Origin: Verrucomicrobiales bacterium
Lineage (GTDB): Bacteria; Verrucomicrobiota; Verrucomicrobiia; Limisphaerales; UBA9464
Length of the DNA stretch: 64,000 nt
Assembly (NCBI GenBank): GCA_027488845.1
Contig: JAIYBC010000046.1
Location: 84,700-148,699 of the forward strand
Direction: 5' to 3'
Under the pieces are notes generated by a model. It did not search any database and was not told the DNA's origin. It was given only the letters and a program-made list of their open reading frames with translations. Numbering within the stretch: the first letter of the stretch is position 1; each line of letters opens with the position of its first letter. Positions 54,158 to 63,342 of the stretch are shown here, piece by piece. A program made the position numbers and the translations under genes.

Positions 54158-55636
54158 TCAGCGGCCGGAGGCGACCATCTCGCGCAACGCGGTCTTGAGG
54201 ATCTTGCCCGTCGCGTTGCGCGGCAATGCCGGCAGCACCACCGCGCGACGCGGGACCTTGTAGTCCGCCAATTGGTCGCGCAGGAAGGCGATCAGGGCGG
54301 ATTCGTCGAGCTGCCGTCCCTCGTCCATGGCCACGAAGGCGACCGGACGCTCGCCACGCCGGTCGCACGGCTCCCCCACCACCGAGGCCTCACGGATCCC
54401 GGGGAACCGGTAGAGCACCTCCTCGATCTCGCGCGGGTACACGTTCATCCCGTTCGGCTTGAGCATGTCCTTCTTGCGGTCGGTGATGACGAACCAGCCG
54501 TCGGGACGCCGATGGCCGATGTCGCCGGTGAGGAGCCATCCGTTCCTGAGCGCCTCGGCGGTCTTCTCCGGCGCGTTCCAGTAGCCGAGCATCACATTGC
54601 CCCCACGCACGCAGATCTCCCCGTCGGTTCCGTCGGGCAAAACGGCTCCGGAATCGTCCTGCACCGTGACCTCGACGCCGGGGATGGGGATCCCGATGGT
54701 GCCGGCGATCGCGGGCCCGGCGGGAGGGTTCACCGTCACCACCGGGCTCGCTTCGCTGAGTCCGTATCCCTCGATGAGCGGAACCTTGGGATGCCGCTCG
54801 TTGAATGCCCGGAGGATCTCCAGGGGCAGCGGGCCGGCCCCGCTGACGCACAGCCGCAGCGAGGCGAAGTCCACGCCCGGCGGCAGCTGGGAAAGGGCCC
54901 GGAACAACGCCGCCATCGCCGGGAGCAGTGTGCCGCCCCGCTGGATCATCTCACCCACCATCGTCTTCGGGGAATTGAGCCCCTTCACCGCGAGGATCGA
55001 GGCGCCGCTGAGCAGCGGCAGCAGGAGTCCCACGGTGAGCATGAAGCTGTGGAACATCGGCAGCAGCACGATCAGCCGGTCGTCCGGGACCACCCCGAGC
55101 ATGACCCGGCACGACTCGACGTTGTGGAGCAGGTTGCCATGGGTGAGCATGGCCCCCTTGGGACGCCCCGTCGTGCCGCTGGTGTAGATCAGGACGGCGA
55201 GGTCGGCGCGGGTGCGGACCGGCTTGGGGGCGGGACCGGAATCGCCGAAGTCCTCCACCTCGATGCAACGCAGTCCCGGTCGGGCCGCAAGCAGCTCGGC
55301 CAACGCCGGGTTGGAACGCTCCGCGAGCACGACCGCCGCGCCGGAGTCATCCAACATGTAGCCGACCTCCTGGGGCTTGAGGAAGTTGTTGATCGGCACG
55401 GCGACGGCATCCGCGCCGAAGATGCCGAAAAGACCTCCGACGAACTCCGGGCAGTTCCGGAGCCACAGCGCCACACGGTCACCCGGACGGACGCCCAGCT
55501 TTGTCAAACGGTCGGCCACCCAGGCCACCTGGCCTGCGTAGTGGGCGTAGCTGAATTCCGCCTCGGCCCAGAAGAGGGCCGGCTTCGACGCGTTGACGGC
55601 TGCGCTGCCGAGGAAGGCCGTGGCGAGGTTTTCCAT
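54158..55636 (-). CDS. AMP-dependent acyl-CoA synthetase/ligase
   Basis: 492 residues from ATG at 55636. ANL superfamily: P-loop-like LIYTSGTTGRPKGAMLTHGN, IEGYGLSEASPVVTVNP, TGDIGHRRPDGWFVITDRKK and the catalytic Lys at the end, LPRNATGKILKTALREM. Close in pattern to long-chain fatty-acid CoA ligases. Activates an acid as acyl-AMP and then transfers it to CoA. Upstream gap 55637-55804 holds a fragment of the dispersed repeat family. Confidence 0.92.
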   Translation of the reverse strand: MENLATAFLGSAAVNASKPALFWAEAEFSYAHYAGQVAWVADRLTKLGVRPGDRVALWLRNCPEFVGGLFGIFGADAVAVPINNFLKPQEVGYMLDDSGAAVVLAERSNPALAELLAARPGLRCIEVEDFGDSGPAPKPVRTRADLAVLIYTSGTTGRPKGAMLTHGNLLHNVESCRVMLGVVPDDRLIVLLPMFHSFMLTVGLLLPLLSGASILAVKGLNSPKTMVGEMIQRGGTLLPAMAALFRALSQLPPGVDFASLRLCVSGAGPLPLEILRAFNERHPKVPLIEGYGLSEASPVVTVNPPAGPAIAGTIGIPIPGVEVTVQDDSGAVLPDGTDGEICVRGGNVMLGYWNAPEKTAEALRNGWLLTGDIGHRRPDGWFVITDRKKDMLKPNGMNVYPREIEEVLYRFPGIREASVVGEPCDRRGERPVAFVAMDEGRQLDESALIAFLRDQLADYKVPRRAVVLPALPRNATGKILKTALREMVASGR

Positions 55637-55744
55637 GGGATTCCGAAGCTTGCGTCCGCGGCCGCAGCCACGTCAACGCGGGCGAATCGCCAGCAGAACA
55701 CGGAGCCGATCGACGGTTGCCGATTCGACTCCGGATACGGTTCC

Positions 55745-55777
55745 CAGTTGGCCTCTTGGCGTTTCGGCGTGAGGCCC
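55745..55777. repeat. Single arm of the dispersed repeat family, copy F
   Basis: CAGTTGGCCTCTTGGCGTTT followed by CGGCGTGAGG, the same right-arm type as copies B and D, without an obvious partner arm nearby. Confidence 0.5.
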
Positions 55778-55804
55778 CTTCCCGCTCCCGTTGATGACTC
55801 GGGC

Positions 55805-56554
55805 TCAGCGGCGACCGAAGATCCGGTTCGCCTCCTCCAAGGTCTCCTTGGATCCGATGTCGTACCAGATGCCGGGAACGCTCCAGGTCATCACCGGGGT
55901 CTGCGGGTACAGCCACTGCACCAGGCGTCCGGGCTGATCGGGGTTGTTGCCCTCGGCGAGGTAGCGGCGGACATGGCCGAGGAACGCCTTCGGGTAGTAA
56001 TAAAGGGCGATGCCGATCAAGGTGCTCGCCGGGTCCGAGGGCTTCTCGACGAAGCTCGTGATCTTGCCGGCCGCGTCCACGTCGACCACACCGTACTTGC
56101 GTGCCTGCTCCAGGCTGCCGACGTCATACACGCCGAGCACCGGTCCGGTCTGGGAACGGCAGTACTCGCCGAACCCGGCAAGGCTCTGGCTGAAGAGGTT
56201 GTCACCGGCCACCACGATCAGGTCGTCGTCCAACTGCTCGCGCTCCAGCACCAGGTTCAGGTCGCCGATGGCTCCGAGCTTGTTGGTGTCGTCCGTGGAA
56301 CCGTCGTTGACGATGGTGAAATCGAGGGTCGGCGACTTGGCCGCCCGGTAGGCGGACGCCCATTGCTCGAAATGGCCTGCGAACTTGGCGTTGGTCACCA
56401 CGATGACGCGGTCGATGCCCGGGATGGTGGAGAGATTGTCCAGCACATGGTCGACCATCGGCTTGCCAGCCACGGGCAACAGGGGCTTGGGCTGGGTCAG
56501 GGTCAGCGGATAGAGCCGGGTCGCATAACCGGCGGCAAGGATCAGGACCTTCAT
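55805..56554 (-). CDS. Sugar-phosphate nucleotidyltransferase
   Basis: 249 residues from ATG at 56554. Start MKVLILAAGYATRLYPLTLT then QPKPLLPVAGKPMVDHVLDN is the classic nucleotide-binding motif of NTP_transferase enzymes (RmlA/GlmU-like). VVAGDNLFSQSLAGF carries the metal-binding Asp, and GVVDVDAAGKITSFVEKPSD follows. Produces an NDP-sugar from sugar-1-phosphate and NTP for polysaccharide or glycan synthesis; the sugar is not determined. Short C-terminus, no left-handed helix domain. Divergent from the Calx-beta gene. Confidence 0.9.
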   Translation of the reverse strand: MKVLILAAGYATRLYPLTLTQPKPLLPVAGKPMVDHVLDNLSTIPGIDRVIVVTNAKFAGHFEQWASAYRAAKSPTLDFTIVNDGSTDDTNKLGAIGDLNLVLEREQLDDDLIVVAGDNLFSQSLAGFGEYCRSQTGPVLGVYDVGSLEQARKYGVVDVDAAGKITSFVEKPSDPASTLIGIALYYYPKAFLGHVRRYLAEGNNPDQPGRLVQWLYPQTPVMTWSVPGIWYDIGSKETLEEANRIFGRR

Positions 56555-56749
56555 CGTAGGGCTGTGAGGATACGGATTCCCTTTTCTGCAGCACACCCAC
56601 AATTTGGCGGAAGTTCAGCGGGGGCCCCGGTGGTGCGGCTCCGTCTGGGAATGGCCGAAGGCGGCCGACGCAGGGTCCGGTTCCCGTCTCGGACGGCCAT
56701 CCATCGACGAATCCGCACCGACAACCCGGTCACCGCGAACACCGTCACC

Positions 56750-59700
56750 ATGACCCCCCTCGTTGCAACGCCATCCCGATTCCTGCTGGGACTGCTGGCA
56801 TTCGCCCTCACGGCCTGGGCCCGGGCGACATCCGACACCGCCACCCTGCGGATCCTCCAACCGGCAAGCCCGACCACGGTCCAACTCGCGACGCCGATCT
56901 CGTTCCTCATGGAACTGGAATCGCCGGCCGACACCGCCATAGGTCCGGTGACCGTCTACGCAGGAAACCAGTTCCTGGGCGTCGCGCAGGCCCTTCCCCA
57001 GGCCGCCATCTTCCCGCCGCCGCCGGCCCGTTTTGCCTTCCTCTGGTCCCGGCCACCGTTGGGAACGCACGCCGTCGAGGCGGTCGCGTTGATCCAACGC
57101 CCTGGACAGTCTGTCCGTGAACTGGTCGGAAGCCCAACGGTCGTCCTCGTCGTGACCCCTGAGAATCCTCCGACGAATTCCGTGCCCGTCGTCTCCGTTC
57201 GGACCCTCCGAGCCTCCATCACGGAGGCCGAAGGCCCGGTCGAGGTCTTCGAACTCCACCGGACCGGGAATCTCGGCGGACGTCTCCGGGTGCGATTCCA
57301 GATGGGTGGCGACGCCTCGAACACGGTGGACTACGCGATTCCCTTCGGTGCATTGGCAGCCGAGTTCCCGGCCGGCGAGGACTCCGTGGCCGTGGTCCTG
57401 AGACCCGTCGGCGACGCGCTCGCCGAAGGTTCGGAGTCGGTCACGCTTTCCATCCTGCCACCCACCGGCGCCGAGGCCTACGTCGTCGGAAACCCCGGCC
57501 GCGCCGAATCGGCCATCCGCGACCGGGACATGGCGCGGCCCGCCTCGATCGCCTGGGTACGCCCGGCACAGGGCTCCGGTTTCGTCCCCGGCGGTCCGGT
57601 CGTCCTCGACGTCATCGCGACGGATCCCTCCGGCTACCTGCCCGACGTCGAGTACGTGGTGTCCGACTCGGACGGTCGGAACACACGGAAGATCGGCGAA
57701 AGCTCGATCCGCTTCCTCGTGGCCCCCACCAATGGGACCCCGATCGGCCACTCGTTGACCTGGCAAAGCACCAACGCCTTCGCCGGCATCAACCGGATCC
57801 GGGCCTTGGCCACGACCGCCGGCGGCATCCCCGTGGTTTCCCCGGACCTGCTCCTCGTCGGCGTTCCATCCGGGGAGGCACCGCGGGTGCGGGTCAACGC
57901 CGAGGTCGCTTCGGCCTCCGAGGCCGTGCCGGAATCCGCCTTCGTCTTCCGGATCGAACGGGATGGCTCCGCCGATGCCCCGTTGACGGTCCGGTTCTCC
58001 ATGTCCGGGTCCGCAACCCGCGGCTCCGACTACCACCTGGAGAAGGATCCCTGCCCCTTGTGCGCACGGCCCACGATCCTGCTGCGGGAAGATTGGATCG
58101 AGTTCGCCCCCGGCGTCCGATCCGTCCGCGTCGGCGGCATCGCCGTGTCGGATCGGGTAGCCGAGGGAGATGAGACCGTTGAACTCCACCTCGAGCCCGC
58201 GCTCGACCGCGATGCACCGTACCGGATCGACGAGAACTCCTCGGTCGCAAGGGCCTCGATCGAGGACGCAGATCCCGCCACCGACCTTCCGACCGTGACC
58301 CTCCACACCCTGGATGGCGTCGCCACCGAGACCAACGGCGCCGACGGCCTCCGGTTCGAGGTCCGCCGTTCCGGGCCGGCCGCCTCGGCTCTGTCGGTCC
58401 ACTACCGCTTCTCCGGTTCGGCCCGGTATCTCGCCGACTTCCGGAGGACCGGGGAATCCTTCGGATCGGATCCCTCCCTGTTCCTTCCGGCGCCCCTGGT
58501 CGTGGAGATCGCAGCCGGCCAGACCAATGCATTCCTCGACCTCGAGGCGCTGCCGGATGTTCGGGTCGAAGGCGAGGAAACGGTCGTGGTCACCCTCGCC
58601 CAACCCGAACCCTTGCCGTATGTCCGCATGCGTCCCACCTACGAGGTCGGCCGACCGGAGTCGGCCCGTGGACTGATCCGCGACACGCCGGCGACGGAGG
58701 GTGAGAGGCCGACGGTCCGGCTCTTCGCTTCGGCGGCCGAGGTCCGGGAACCGGTCGCGGGATCGGCCGCCTCGATCGGCTCCTTCCTCCTCTCCCGCAG
58801 CGGATCCACCGGCTCTCCTCTCAAGGTCCGCTACACCGTTTCCGGCACCGCCTCCAACGGTCGCGACTTCGTCTACCTCGACGGGGACATCACCCTTCCC
58901 GCGGGAGCGGACTCGACCCCGATCCGACTCGTGCCGCTGCCGGATCGATACGTCGAATCCGACGAGACCGTGGTGCTGACCCTGGCGCCGGACCGCCACT
59001 ACCGGGTGGACGATGCGGGGCCGGCGACCGTCGTGATCCACGACGCCGTCTCCGGACCGGATCCGATCGCGTGGATCCGCCTCCTGAATCCGGTGGACGG
59101 CGCGCGCTTCACCCAGCCCGCCGCGGTTTCCTTCCGGGCCTTCGCCGTGGACGTCGCTGCGGACATCCGCCGGGTCGAGTTCCTGGATGGCGATGTGGTT
59201 GTCGGGGTGTCCGAACACCTCACCCGGGACGCCGTGATCCCAGGCGCACCGAGGATCCACGAATGGGCCTGGACGAACCCGCCGGCCGGAACCCACCGGC
59301 TCCATGCCAGGGCGGACGTCCGCGGAACCGTCGTCCGCTCCGAGACGGTCGAGATCGCCGTGGTTCCCGCGCCGACCAACTCCCCGTCACGGCTGCACCC
59401 CGCGGATGTCGCGACACCTTCGTCCAAGTTGGATGCGCAGGAGTTCCTCGACTACGCCAACGCCTGGAGGAGCGGCACCGCCATGGTCGGCGCCGCGGGG
59501 CGGATACCGGCGTCCTACGTATCCCGCGCCGGATTCCTCGTCGCCTCCGGCGGACACTACGCCTGGCGCGAAGGAGTCCGTGAGCCGCTCGCGTGGATTC
59601 CCATGGAGCCGACGACCAACGTCACAGGGCTCACCATCGCCAAGGACGAGTCGACGAAGCCGGTCCTCGTTTCGCTTTCGGAGACGACCCTGTCCGGATT

Positions 59701-60328
59701 CCTCGACACCTCGGTTCTCGACCTGCCGTCGCTGTGGCCCGGGGGGATGCCGGAACGCGAACCGTTGAGCTTCGCGGTGCTGGAAATGCGACGTACGGGC
59801 GGTCGGACCAACGAGGTCGACCTCGTCCTGCGCCTGCTGCCGGCCACCGGCACCTTCTGCCAGGTGGCGGAGCTGTTCATCGGACCGGGACTTTCGGTGA
59901 CCAACCTCAGCGACAACGCCGTCCATGACGCCGCCGCCGGGATGCTGCGGTTCGGGCCGTTCACGGACGACGCCAACCGACGGGTCACCGCGACGGTCAC
60001 CGGGGCCGCCGCGACGGCCTTTTCCGGATTCGCATCGTTCGACGGGCGCGACGTCCGGTTCCGCATCGGTGAAACCCGTTCGCAATCCACGGACGACTCC
60101 AGGCCCCGCATCACTTCCGTCGAGCGACGCAACGACGGCGCGGTCCAGGTCGTGGTGGTGGACGATTCCGACACGACCGCCGCGGGCGTCTCCTTCCTGG
60201 AATGCTCGGACGATCTCGTGAACTGGCGTCGGATCGGCGAGTTCCCGGGCACCGCGGTCGGAGCCACCCATGTCGATGCCGACGCCGCCGACCACCCGGT
60301 GCGGTACTACCGCGTGGGCCGGAACTGA
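56750..60328 (+). CDS. Large exported Calx-beta domain protein
   Basis: 1192 residues from ATG at 56750; the open frame upstream is only antisense to the two previous genes. Signal peptide SRFLLGLLAFALTAWARA. At least four Calx-beta domains with E-x-x-G...F.L.R.G......V.Y...G.A......D patterns: ITEAEGPVEVFELHRTGNLG, SEAVPESAFVFRIERDGSAD, ATETNGADGLRFEVRRSGPA, REPVAGSAASIGSFLLSRSG, each with D-x-x-x-EGDETV-like loops binding calcium. Between them are bacterial Ig-like segments (AWVRPAQGSGFVPGGPVVLD). The C-terminal 250 residues have no recognised motif. Probably cell-surface adhesion or matrix. Ends with a strong terminator. Confidence 0.88.
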   Translation: MTPLVATPSRFLLGLLAFALTAWARATSDTATLRILQPASPTTVQLATPISFLMELESPADTAIGPVTVYAGNQFLGVAQALPQAAIFPPPPARFAFLWSRPPLGTHAVEAVALIQRPGQSVRELVGSPTVVLVVTPENPPTNSVPVVSVRTLRASITEAEGPVEVFELHRTGNLGGRLRVRFQMGGDASNTVDYAIPFGALAAEFPAGEDSVAVVLRPVGDALAEGSESVTLSILPPTGAEAYVVGNPGRAESAIRDRDMARPASIAWVRPAQGSGFVPGGPVVLDVIATDPSGYLPDVEYVVSDSDGRNTRKIGESSIRFLVAPTNGTPIGHSLTWQSTNAFAGINRIRALATTAGGIPVVSPDLLLVGVPSGEAPRVRVNAEVASASEAVPESAFVFRIERDGSADAPLTVRFSMSGSATRGSDYHLEKDPCPLCARPTILLREDWIEFAPGVRSVRVGGIAVSDRVAEGDETVELHLEPALDRDAPYRIDENSSVARASIEDADPATDLPTVTLHTLDGVATETNGADGLRFEVRRSGPAASALSVHYRFSGSARYLADFRRTGESFGSDPSLFLPAPLVVEIAAGQTNAFLDLEALPDVRVEGEETVVVTLAQPEPLPYVRMRPTYEVGRPESARGLIRDTPATEGERPTVRLFASAAEVREPVAGSAASIGSFLLSRSGSTGSPLKVRYTVSGTASNGRDFVYLDGDITLPAGADSTPIRLVPLPDRYVESDETVVLTLAPDRHYRVDDAGPATVVIHDAVSGPDPIAWIRLLNPVDGARFTQPAAVSFRAFAVDVAADIRRVEFLDGDVVVGVSEHLTRDAVIPGAPRIHEWAWTNPPAGTHRLHARADVRGTVVRSETVEIAVVPAPTNSPSRLHPADVATPSSKLDAQEFLDYANAWRSGTAMVGAAGRIPASYVSRAGFLVASGGHYAWREGVREPLAWIPMEPTTNVTGLTIAKDESTKPVLVSLSETTLSGFLDTSVLDLPSLWPGGMPEREPLSFAVLEMRRTGGRTNEVDLVLRLLPATGTFCQVAELFIGPGLSVTNLSDNAVHDAAAGMLRFGPFTDDANRRVTATVTGAAATAFSGFASFDGRDVRFRIGETRSQSTDDSRPRITSVERRNDGAVQVVVVDDSDTTAAGVSFLECSDDLVNWRRIGEFPGTAVGATHVDADAADHPVRYYRVGRN

Positions 60329-60351
60329 CCGGACCGAATTCACACCGACCA

Positions 60352-60387
60352 CGCCGTCCGGCATGCGCCGGGCGGCGTTTTCGTTTC
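60352..60387 (+). terminator. Rho-independent terminator after Calx-beta gene
   Basis: CGCCGTCCGGC, loop ATGC, GCCGGGCGGCG (one G-T pair), followed by TTTTCGTTT, 23 bp after the stop codon and before the ThiD gene. Confidence 0.88.
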
Positions 60388-60421
60388 GGCTTCGGCCGGA
60401 CGGGACTAACCTCTGCGGGTG

Positions 60422-61225
60422 ATGAAGCGGCTTCCCATCGTCCTCACCATCGCCGGCTCCGACAGCGGCGGCGGCGCCGGAATCCAGGCGGACCTCAAGA
60501 CCTTCGCCGCCCTGGGCGCCCACGGGACCACTGCCTTGACCTGTCTCACAGCACAGACGCCGGTCGGCGTGACCGCCGTGAAACCGTGCCCCGCGGCCTT
60601 CGTGCGAGCCCAACTGGACGTTCTGACCCGCGACCTGCCCGCGTCCGCGGCGAAGACCGGCATGCTCTTCAACGCGGGGATCATCCGGACCGTGTCCGAC
60701 TGGATGAAGGCCAACCCCGGCATCCCCGTGGTGGTGGACCCGGTGATGGTCGCCACCTCGGGTGCGAGGCTCCTGCGTCCGGATGCCCGCAGGGCCCTCC
60801 TGGACCGGCTGGTTCCGGCGGCGGCCATCGTCACGCCGAACCTGGACGAGGCCGTGGAGATGCTGGGACGCCCGCTGGCAAGCATCGATGACCTGCGACT
60901 CGCGGCGCGCGCGATCCACGGCCGGTGGGGCGTCCCCGCCTTGGTCAAGGGCGGACACCTCCGCGACTCGAAACTGGCCACCGACATCCTCTGGGACGGC
61001 TCCGTCGAGGAGATCCTTTCGGAGCCCTTCGTCCGGGGGGTCGCCACCCACGGCACCGGCTGCACCTACTCCGCGGCGATCGCGGCGTTTCTTGCGCAAG
61101 GAAAGGAGCTGCCGGCGGCGGTGAAGGCGGCCAAGGAATTCATCACCGGCAGCATCCGGCACAGCGTCCGCATCGCCGGCCACACCGCGCTCGACCCGAT
61201 GCACCGGCTCCGGTCACGGAGCTGA
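60422..61225 (+). CDS. thiD: Hydroxymethylpyrimidine (phosphate) kinase
   Basis: 267 residues from ATG at 60422 (a GTG just before is also possible). Ribokinase-like fold: [20 protein letters not shown] at the start, [12 protein letters not shown], and the anion-hole/catalytic motif [20 protein letters not shown]. Phosphorylates HMP and HMP-P in thiamine synthesis. No other thi gene is near and no THI-box was seen upstream. The end overlaps the convergent ThuA-like gene by 12 bp. Confidence 0.94.
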   Translation: MKRLPIVLTIAGSDSGGGAGIQADLKTFAALGAHGTTALTCLTAQTPVGVTAVKPCPAAFVRAQLDVLTRDLPASAAKTGMLFNAGIIRTVSDWMKANPGIPVVVDPVMVATSGARLLRPDARRALLDRLVPAAAIVTPNLDEAVEMLGRPLASIDDLRLAARAIHGRWGVPALVKGGHLRDSKLATDILWDGSVEEILSEPFVRGVATHGTGCTYSAAIAAFLAQGKELPAAVKAAKEFITGSIRHSVRIAGHTALDPMHRLRSRS

Positions 61226-61981
61226 GACCCGGATCGGCGTGCCACCCGCCGCCCAGACCAGCCCGCGGCTGACCATGTCGAGGTAGACGGAATCGCGGAA
61301 GGTGTCGTCGGAGTGGCCGAAGGTGGTCCCGAAGACCCTCGCCTTGCCCGCCTGGTTGATCCAGGCCACCGGATAGGTCTTCCCGTCGGCCTCGCTCACC
61401 GAGGTGGCCAAGGGCGTGGCTCCAGGCCAGACCTTGTCGATCACGTAGAGTTCGTCCTTCGGCGTGCGCCAGTCGTCGGGCATGTCCTTCACGATCGGAT
61501 GCCCGGGCAGGACCTTCTTCACCGGATACCGGCTCTGGTGGTCGTGGCGCCGGCTGGTCACGCCGAGGAAGCGCCGCCAGTCGTCGATCGAAGTCGCGCG
61601 GTAGGTATGCATCGCGCAGTGGATCACCACCGCCGGCACCCCGGCCTCGTGGACCGCCGTGATCGAGCGGATGTAGTCGGGCGAGGTGGTGTCCGCGAAG
61701 CACTCGTTGTGGACCACCACGTCGTAGCCCTTCGCCCAGTCCCTGCGTGAGTAGAGGGGGATCTCCGCCTTCGTGCCGTCCCCACCCTCGTTCACGATCG
61801 TCCAATCCACGAGGGCATGCCGGGCGACGGCGTTGGTGAGGGCCTGGGTCTGGAAGGCGTAGTTGTGGCAGCAGCCGCCGGTGATCAGCAGGGCCTTCAG
61901 GGGACGTGCGGACGGAGCGCGATGGGAACAACCGCCCGAGGACAACGCCGCGAGCACCAGGAAAAGGAAGGCAGCCTTCAT
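61214..61981 (-). CDS. ThuA-like domain lipoprotein
   Basis: 255 residues from ATG at 61981. Lipobox LSSGGC after AFLFLVLAALSSGG marks a lipoprotein. ThuA/trehalose-utilisation glutamine-amidotransferase-like fold: KALLITGGCCHNYAFQTQAL, VVVHNECFADTTSPDYIRSI, VVIHCAMHTYRA, and the late RVFGTTFGHSDDTFRDSVYL with FLDMV-like segment YLDMVSRGLVWAAG. Proteins of this type are frequent in Verrucomicrobia and Planctomycetes in sugar metabolism; the catalytic role is unproven. Confidence 0.9.
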   Translation of the reverse strand: MKAAFLFLVLAALSSGGCSHRAPSARPLKALLITGGCCHNYAFQTQALTNAVARHALVDWTIVNEGGDGTKAEIPLYSRRDWAKGYDVVVHNECFADTTSPDYIRSITAVHEAGVPAVVIHCAMHTYRATSIDDWRRFLGVTSRRHDHQSRYPVKKVLPGHPIVKDMPDDWRTPKDELYVIDKVWPGATPLATSVSEADGKTYPVAWINQAGKARVFGTTFGHSDDTFRDSVYLDMVSRGLVWAAGGTPIRVSAP

Positions 61982-62046
61982 GCCCTGGAGACTGATTCGA
62001 GGCACCTCCGCCGGTCAACGGAAGGCGGAGCGAGTCCGAATTCCGC

Positions 62047-62073
62047 TCAAGTTCCACCGTGGGGCTCCGATCA
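62047..62073 (+). promoter_or_regulatory. Sigma-28 (FliA)-like promoter of first flagellin
   Basis: TCAAGTTC, 11 bp, TCCGATCA, against the flagellar consensus TAAAGTTT-N11-GCCGATAA: the spacing is exact and 11 of 16 bases match. It would give a leader of about 150 nt before the flagellin ATG. Confidence 0.6.
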
Positions 62074-62137
62074 CTTTGGTGTCGCAAGACACCGGCGGCC
62101 GGAAGCCGGGAAAAACTCCGGAGGGGAGCACGATGGA
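62058..62137 (+). ncRNA. Structured leader of first flagellin gene
   Basis: Hairpin GGTGTC-GCAA-GACACC (GNRA loop) at about 62078-62093, followed by GGCGGCCGG, CCGG, AAAA and TCCGGAGGGG. The same order of parts stands before the second flagellin (63159-63244): GNRA hairpin, GGCGGCCGG, CCGG, AAAA, CCGGAGTGGGG. Such conservation suggests a cis-acting RNA element. Not assignable to a known riboswitch by eye. Confidence 0.4.
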
Positions 62138-62230
62138 CGCCCCCCATGGACGGGAATGGTGCCATCCGCGACATGGACGTCGCGATCAGTACAAGTGTCT
62201 CCGGAAGGGGACGAACTCACGGACAGAGTT

Positions 62231-63034
62231 ATGGTCATCAATACTAACATCTCGGCTCAGGTCAGCGCTCGGAACCTCAACGATTCCTCGGTGATGCTGA
62301 ACCGCTCACTGGCGCGCCTCAGCTCCGGATCGAAGATCACGTCGCCCCAGGACGACGCCGCCGGTCTCGCCGTCTCGACCCGCTTCGAGGCGCAGATCAG
62401 CCGCACCAACGCGGCCTCGAACAACCTCGCCAACGCCATCTCGTTCACCCAGACCCAGGACGGATTCCTCAAGAAGGTCTCCAAGGCCCTGGATCGCATG
62501 AGCGAGCTGTCGATCCTCGCCCAGGACATCACGAAGAGCGACGCCGACCGCGCCCTCTACGACCAGGAGTTCCAGAACCTCGGCACCTTCGTCACCGATT
62601 CCGCCTCGAAGGACTTCAACGGGGTCAGCCTCTTCTCCGGGGCGGACCTCGCCGTCACCACCGACGGCGACGGCGCCACCGTGTCGGTCACCGGCCTGGA
62701 CCTCGGATCGACGAGCTACACCGGCGCCACGGGTTCGAACATCGCGACGACCACGGCGGCGGCCACCGCGCTGACGAACGTGAAGACTGCGATCGCCCAG
62801 TTGGCGGCCGATCGTGCCACGATCGGAGCCAACCAGGCCTCCCTGAACTCCTACAAGGACAACCTGGGCACGCTGGCCGACAACCTCAGCGCCGCGAACA
62901 GCCGCATCAAGGACGTGGACGTGGCGGAGGAGAGCACCCAGTACGCACGCTACAACATCCTGGTGCAGGCAGGCACGGCGATGTTGACGCAGGCGAACCA
63001 GTCCACGCAGGCCGTCATGCGGCTGCTCGGCTGA
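62231..63034 (+). CDS. Flagellin
   Basis: 267 residues from ATG at 62231. Conserved flagellin ends: N-terminal MVINTNISAQVSARNL then LARLSSGSKITSPQDDAAGL and AVSTRFEAQISRTNAASNNL; C-terminal ESTQYARYNILVQAGTAMLT followed by QANQSTQAVMRLLG. The middle is short and Ser/Thr/Gly-rich, the surface-exposed part. Exported by the flagellar type III system, hence no signal peptide. A close paralogue follows 308 bp downstream. Confidence 0.97.
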   Translation: MVINTNISAQVSARNLNDSSVMLNRSLARLSSGSKITSPQDDAAGLAVSTRFEAQISRTNAASNNLANAISFTQTQDGFLKKVSKALDRMSELSILAQDITKSDADRALYDQEFQNLGTFVTDSASKDFNGVSLFSGADLAVTTDGDGATVSVTGLDLGSTSYTGATGSNIATTTAAATALTNVKTAIAQLAADRATIGANQASLNSYKDNLGTLADNLSAANSRIKDVDVAEESTQYARYNILVQAGTAMLTQANQSTQAVMRLLG

Positions 63035-63043
63035 GCTGAGACG

Positions 63044-63081
63044 CGCCTCCGGTCGGCCCGGGAAACCGGGCGCCGGAGGCG
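63044..63081 (+). terminator. Long hairpin after first flagellin gene
   Basis: CGCCTCCGG ... CCCGG-GAAA-CCGGG ... CCGGAGGCG forms a two-part stem with a GAAA loop 10 bp after the stop. There is no T-run, so it may stabilise the mRNA 3' end instead of terminating. Confidence 0.5.
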
Positions 63082-63158
63082 GATCCGACGCCGGCGGGAT
63101 CCGGCGGATGTCGGCAAAGGCACCGTTGCAGGAGCAACCAGGAGGAACCGCGGTGCGC

Positions 63159-63244
63159 CTCCGATGAAGTGAAACCAGTTTTTCCCCGCCGTGTGGCGGG
63201 TGGCGAAAGCCAGGCGGCCGGCCGCCGGAAAAGCCGGAGTGGGG
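63159..63244 (+). ncRNA. Structured leader of second flagellin gene
   Basis: Begins CTCCGATGAAGTG, matching CTCCGATCACTTT in the first leader. Then follow hairpins CCCGCC-GTGT-GGCGGG and TGGC-GAAA-GCCA, then GGCGGCCGG, CCGGAAAAGCCGGAGTGGGG. Shares the order of parts with the first flagellin leader. The gap 63082-63342 has no gene. Confidence 0.4.
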
Positions 63245-63342
63245 AATGGGAGGTCCCCTTCAAACACACCACCCCGCGGCAAGGACGCCGCGTTCAGGAA
63301 AGAAGCCCCGGCGACGGGGCGACTTCACGGAAGGAGTCATAT

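Noticed and set aside
54272..56749. Very long plus-strand open frame (2018 codons) reaching into the Calx-beta gene
   Set aside because: The upstream part is antisense to the acyl-CoA ligase and nucleotidyltransferase genes and arises from high GC; the real start has a signal peptide at 56750.
63159..63244. Cyclic-di-GMP-I riboswitch before the second flagellin
   Set aside because: The GNRA hairpin and AAACC words are suggestive, but the conserved core around ACGCAAAGCC is not present in either leader.
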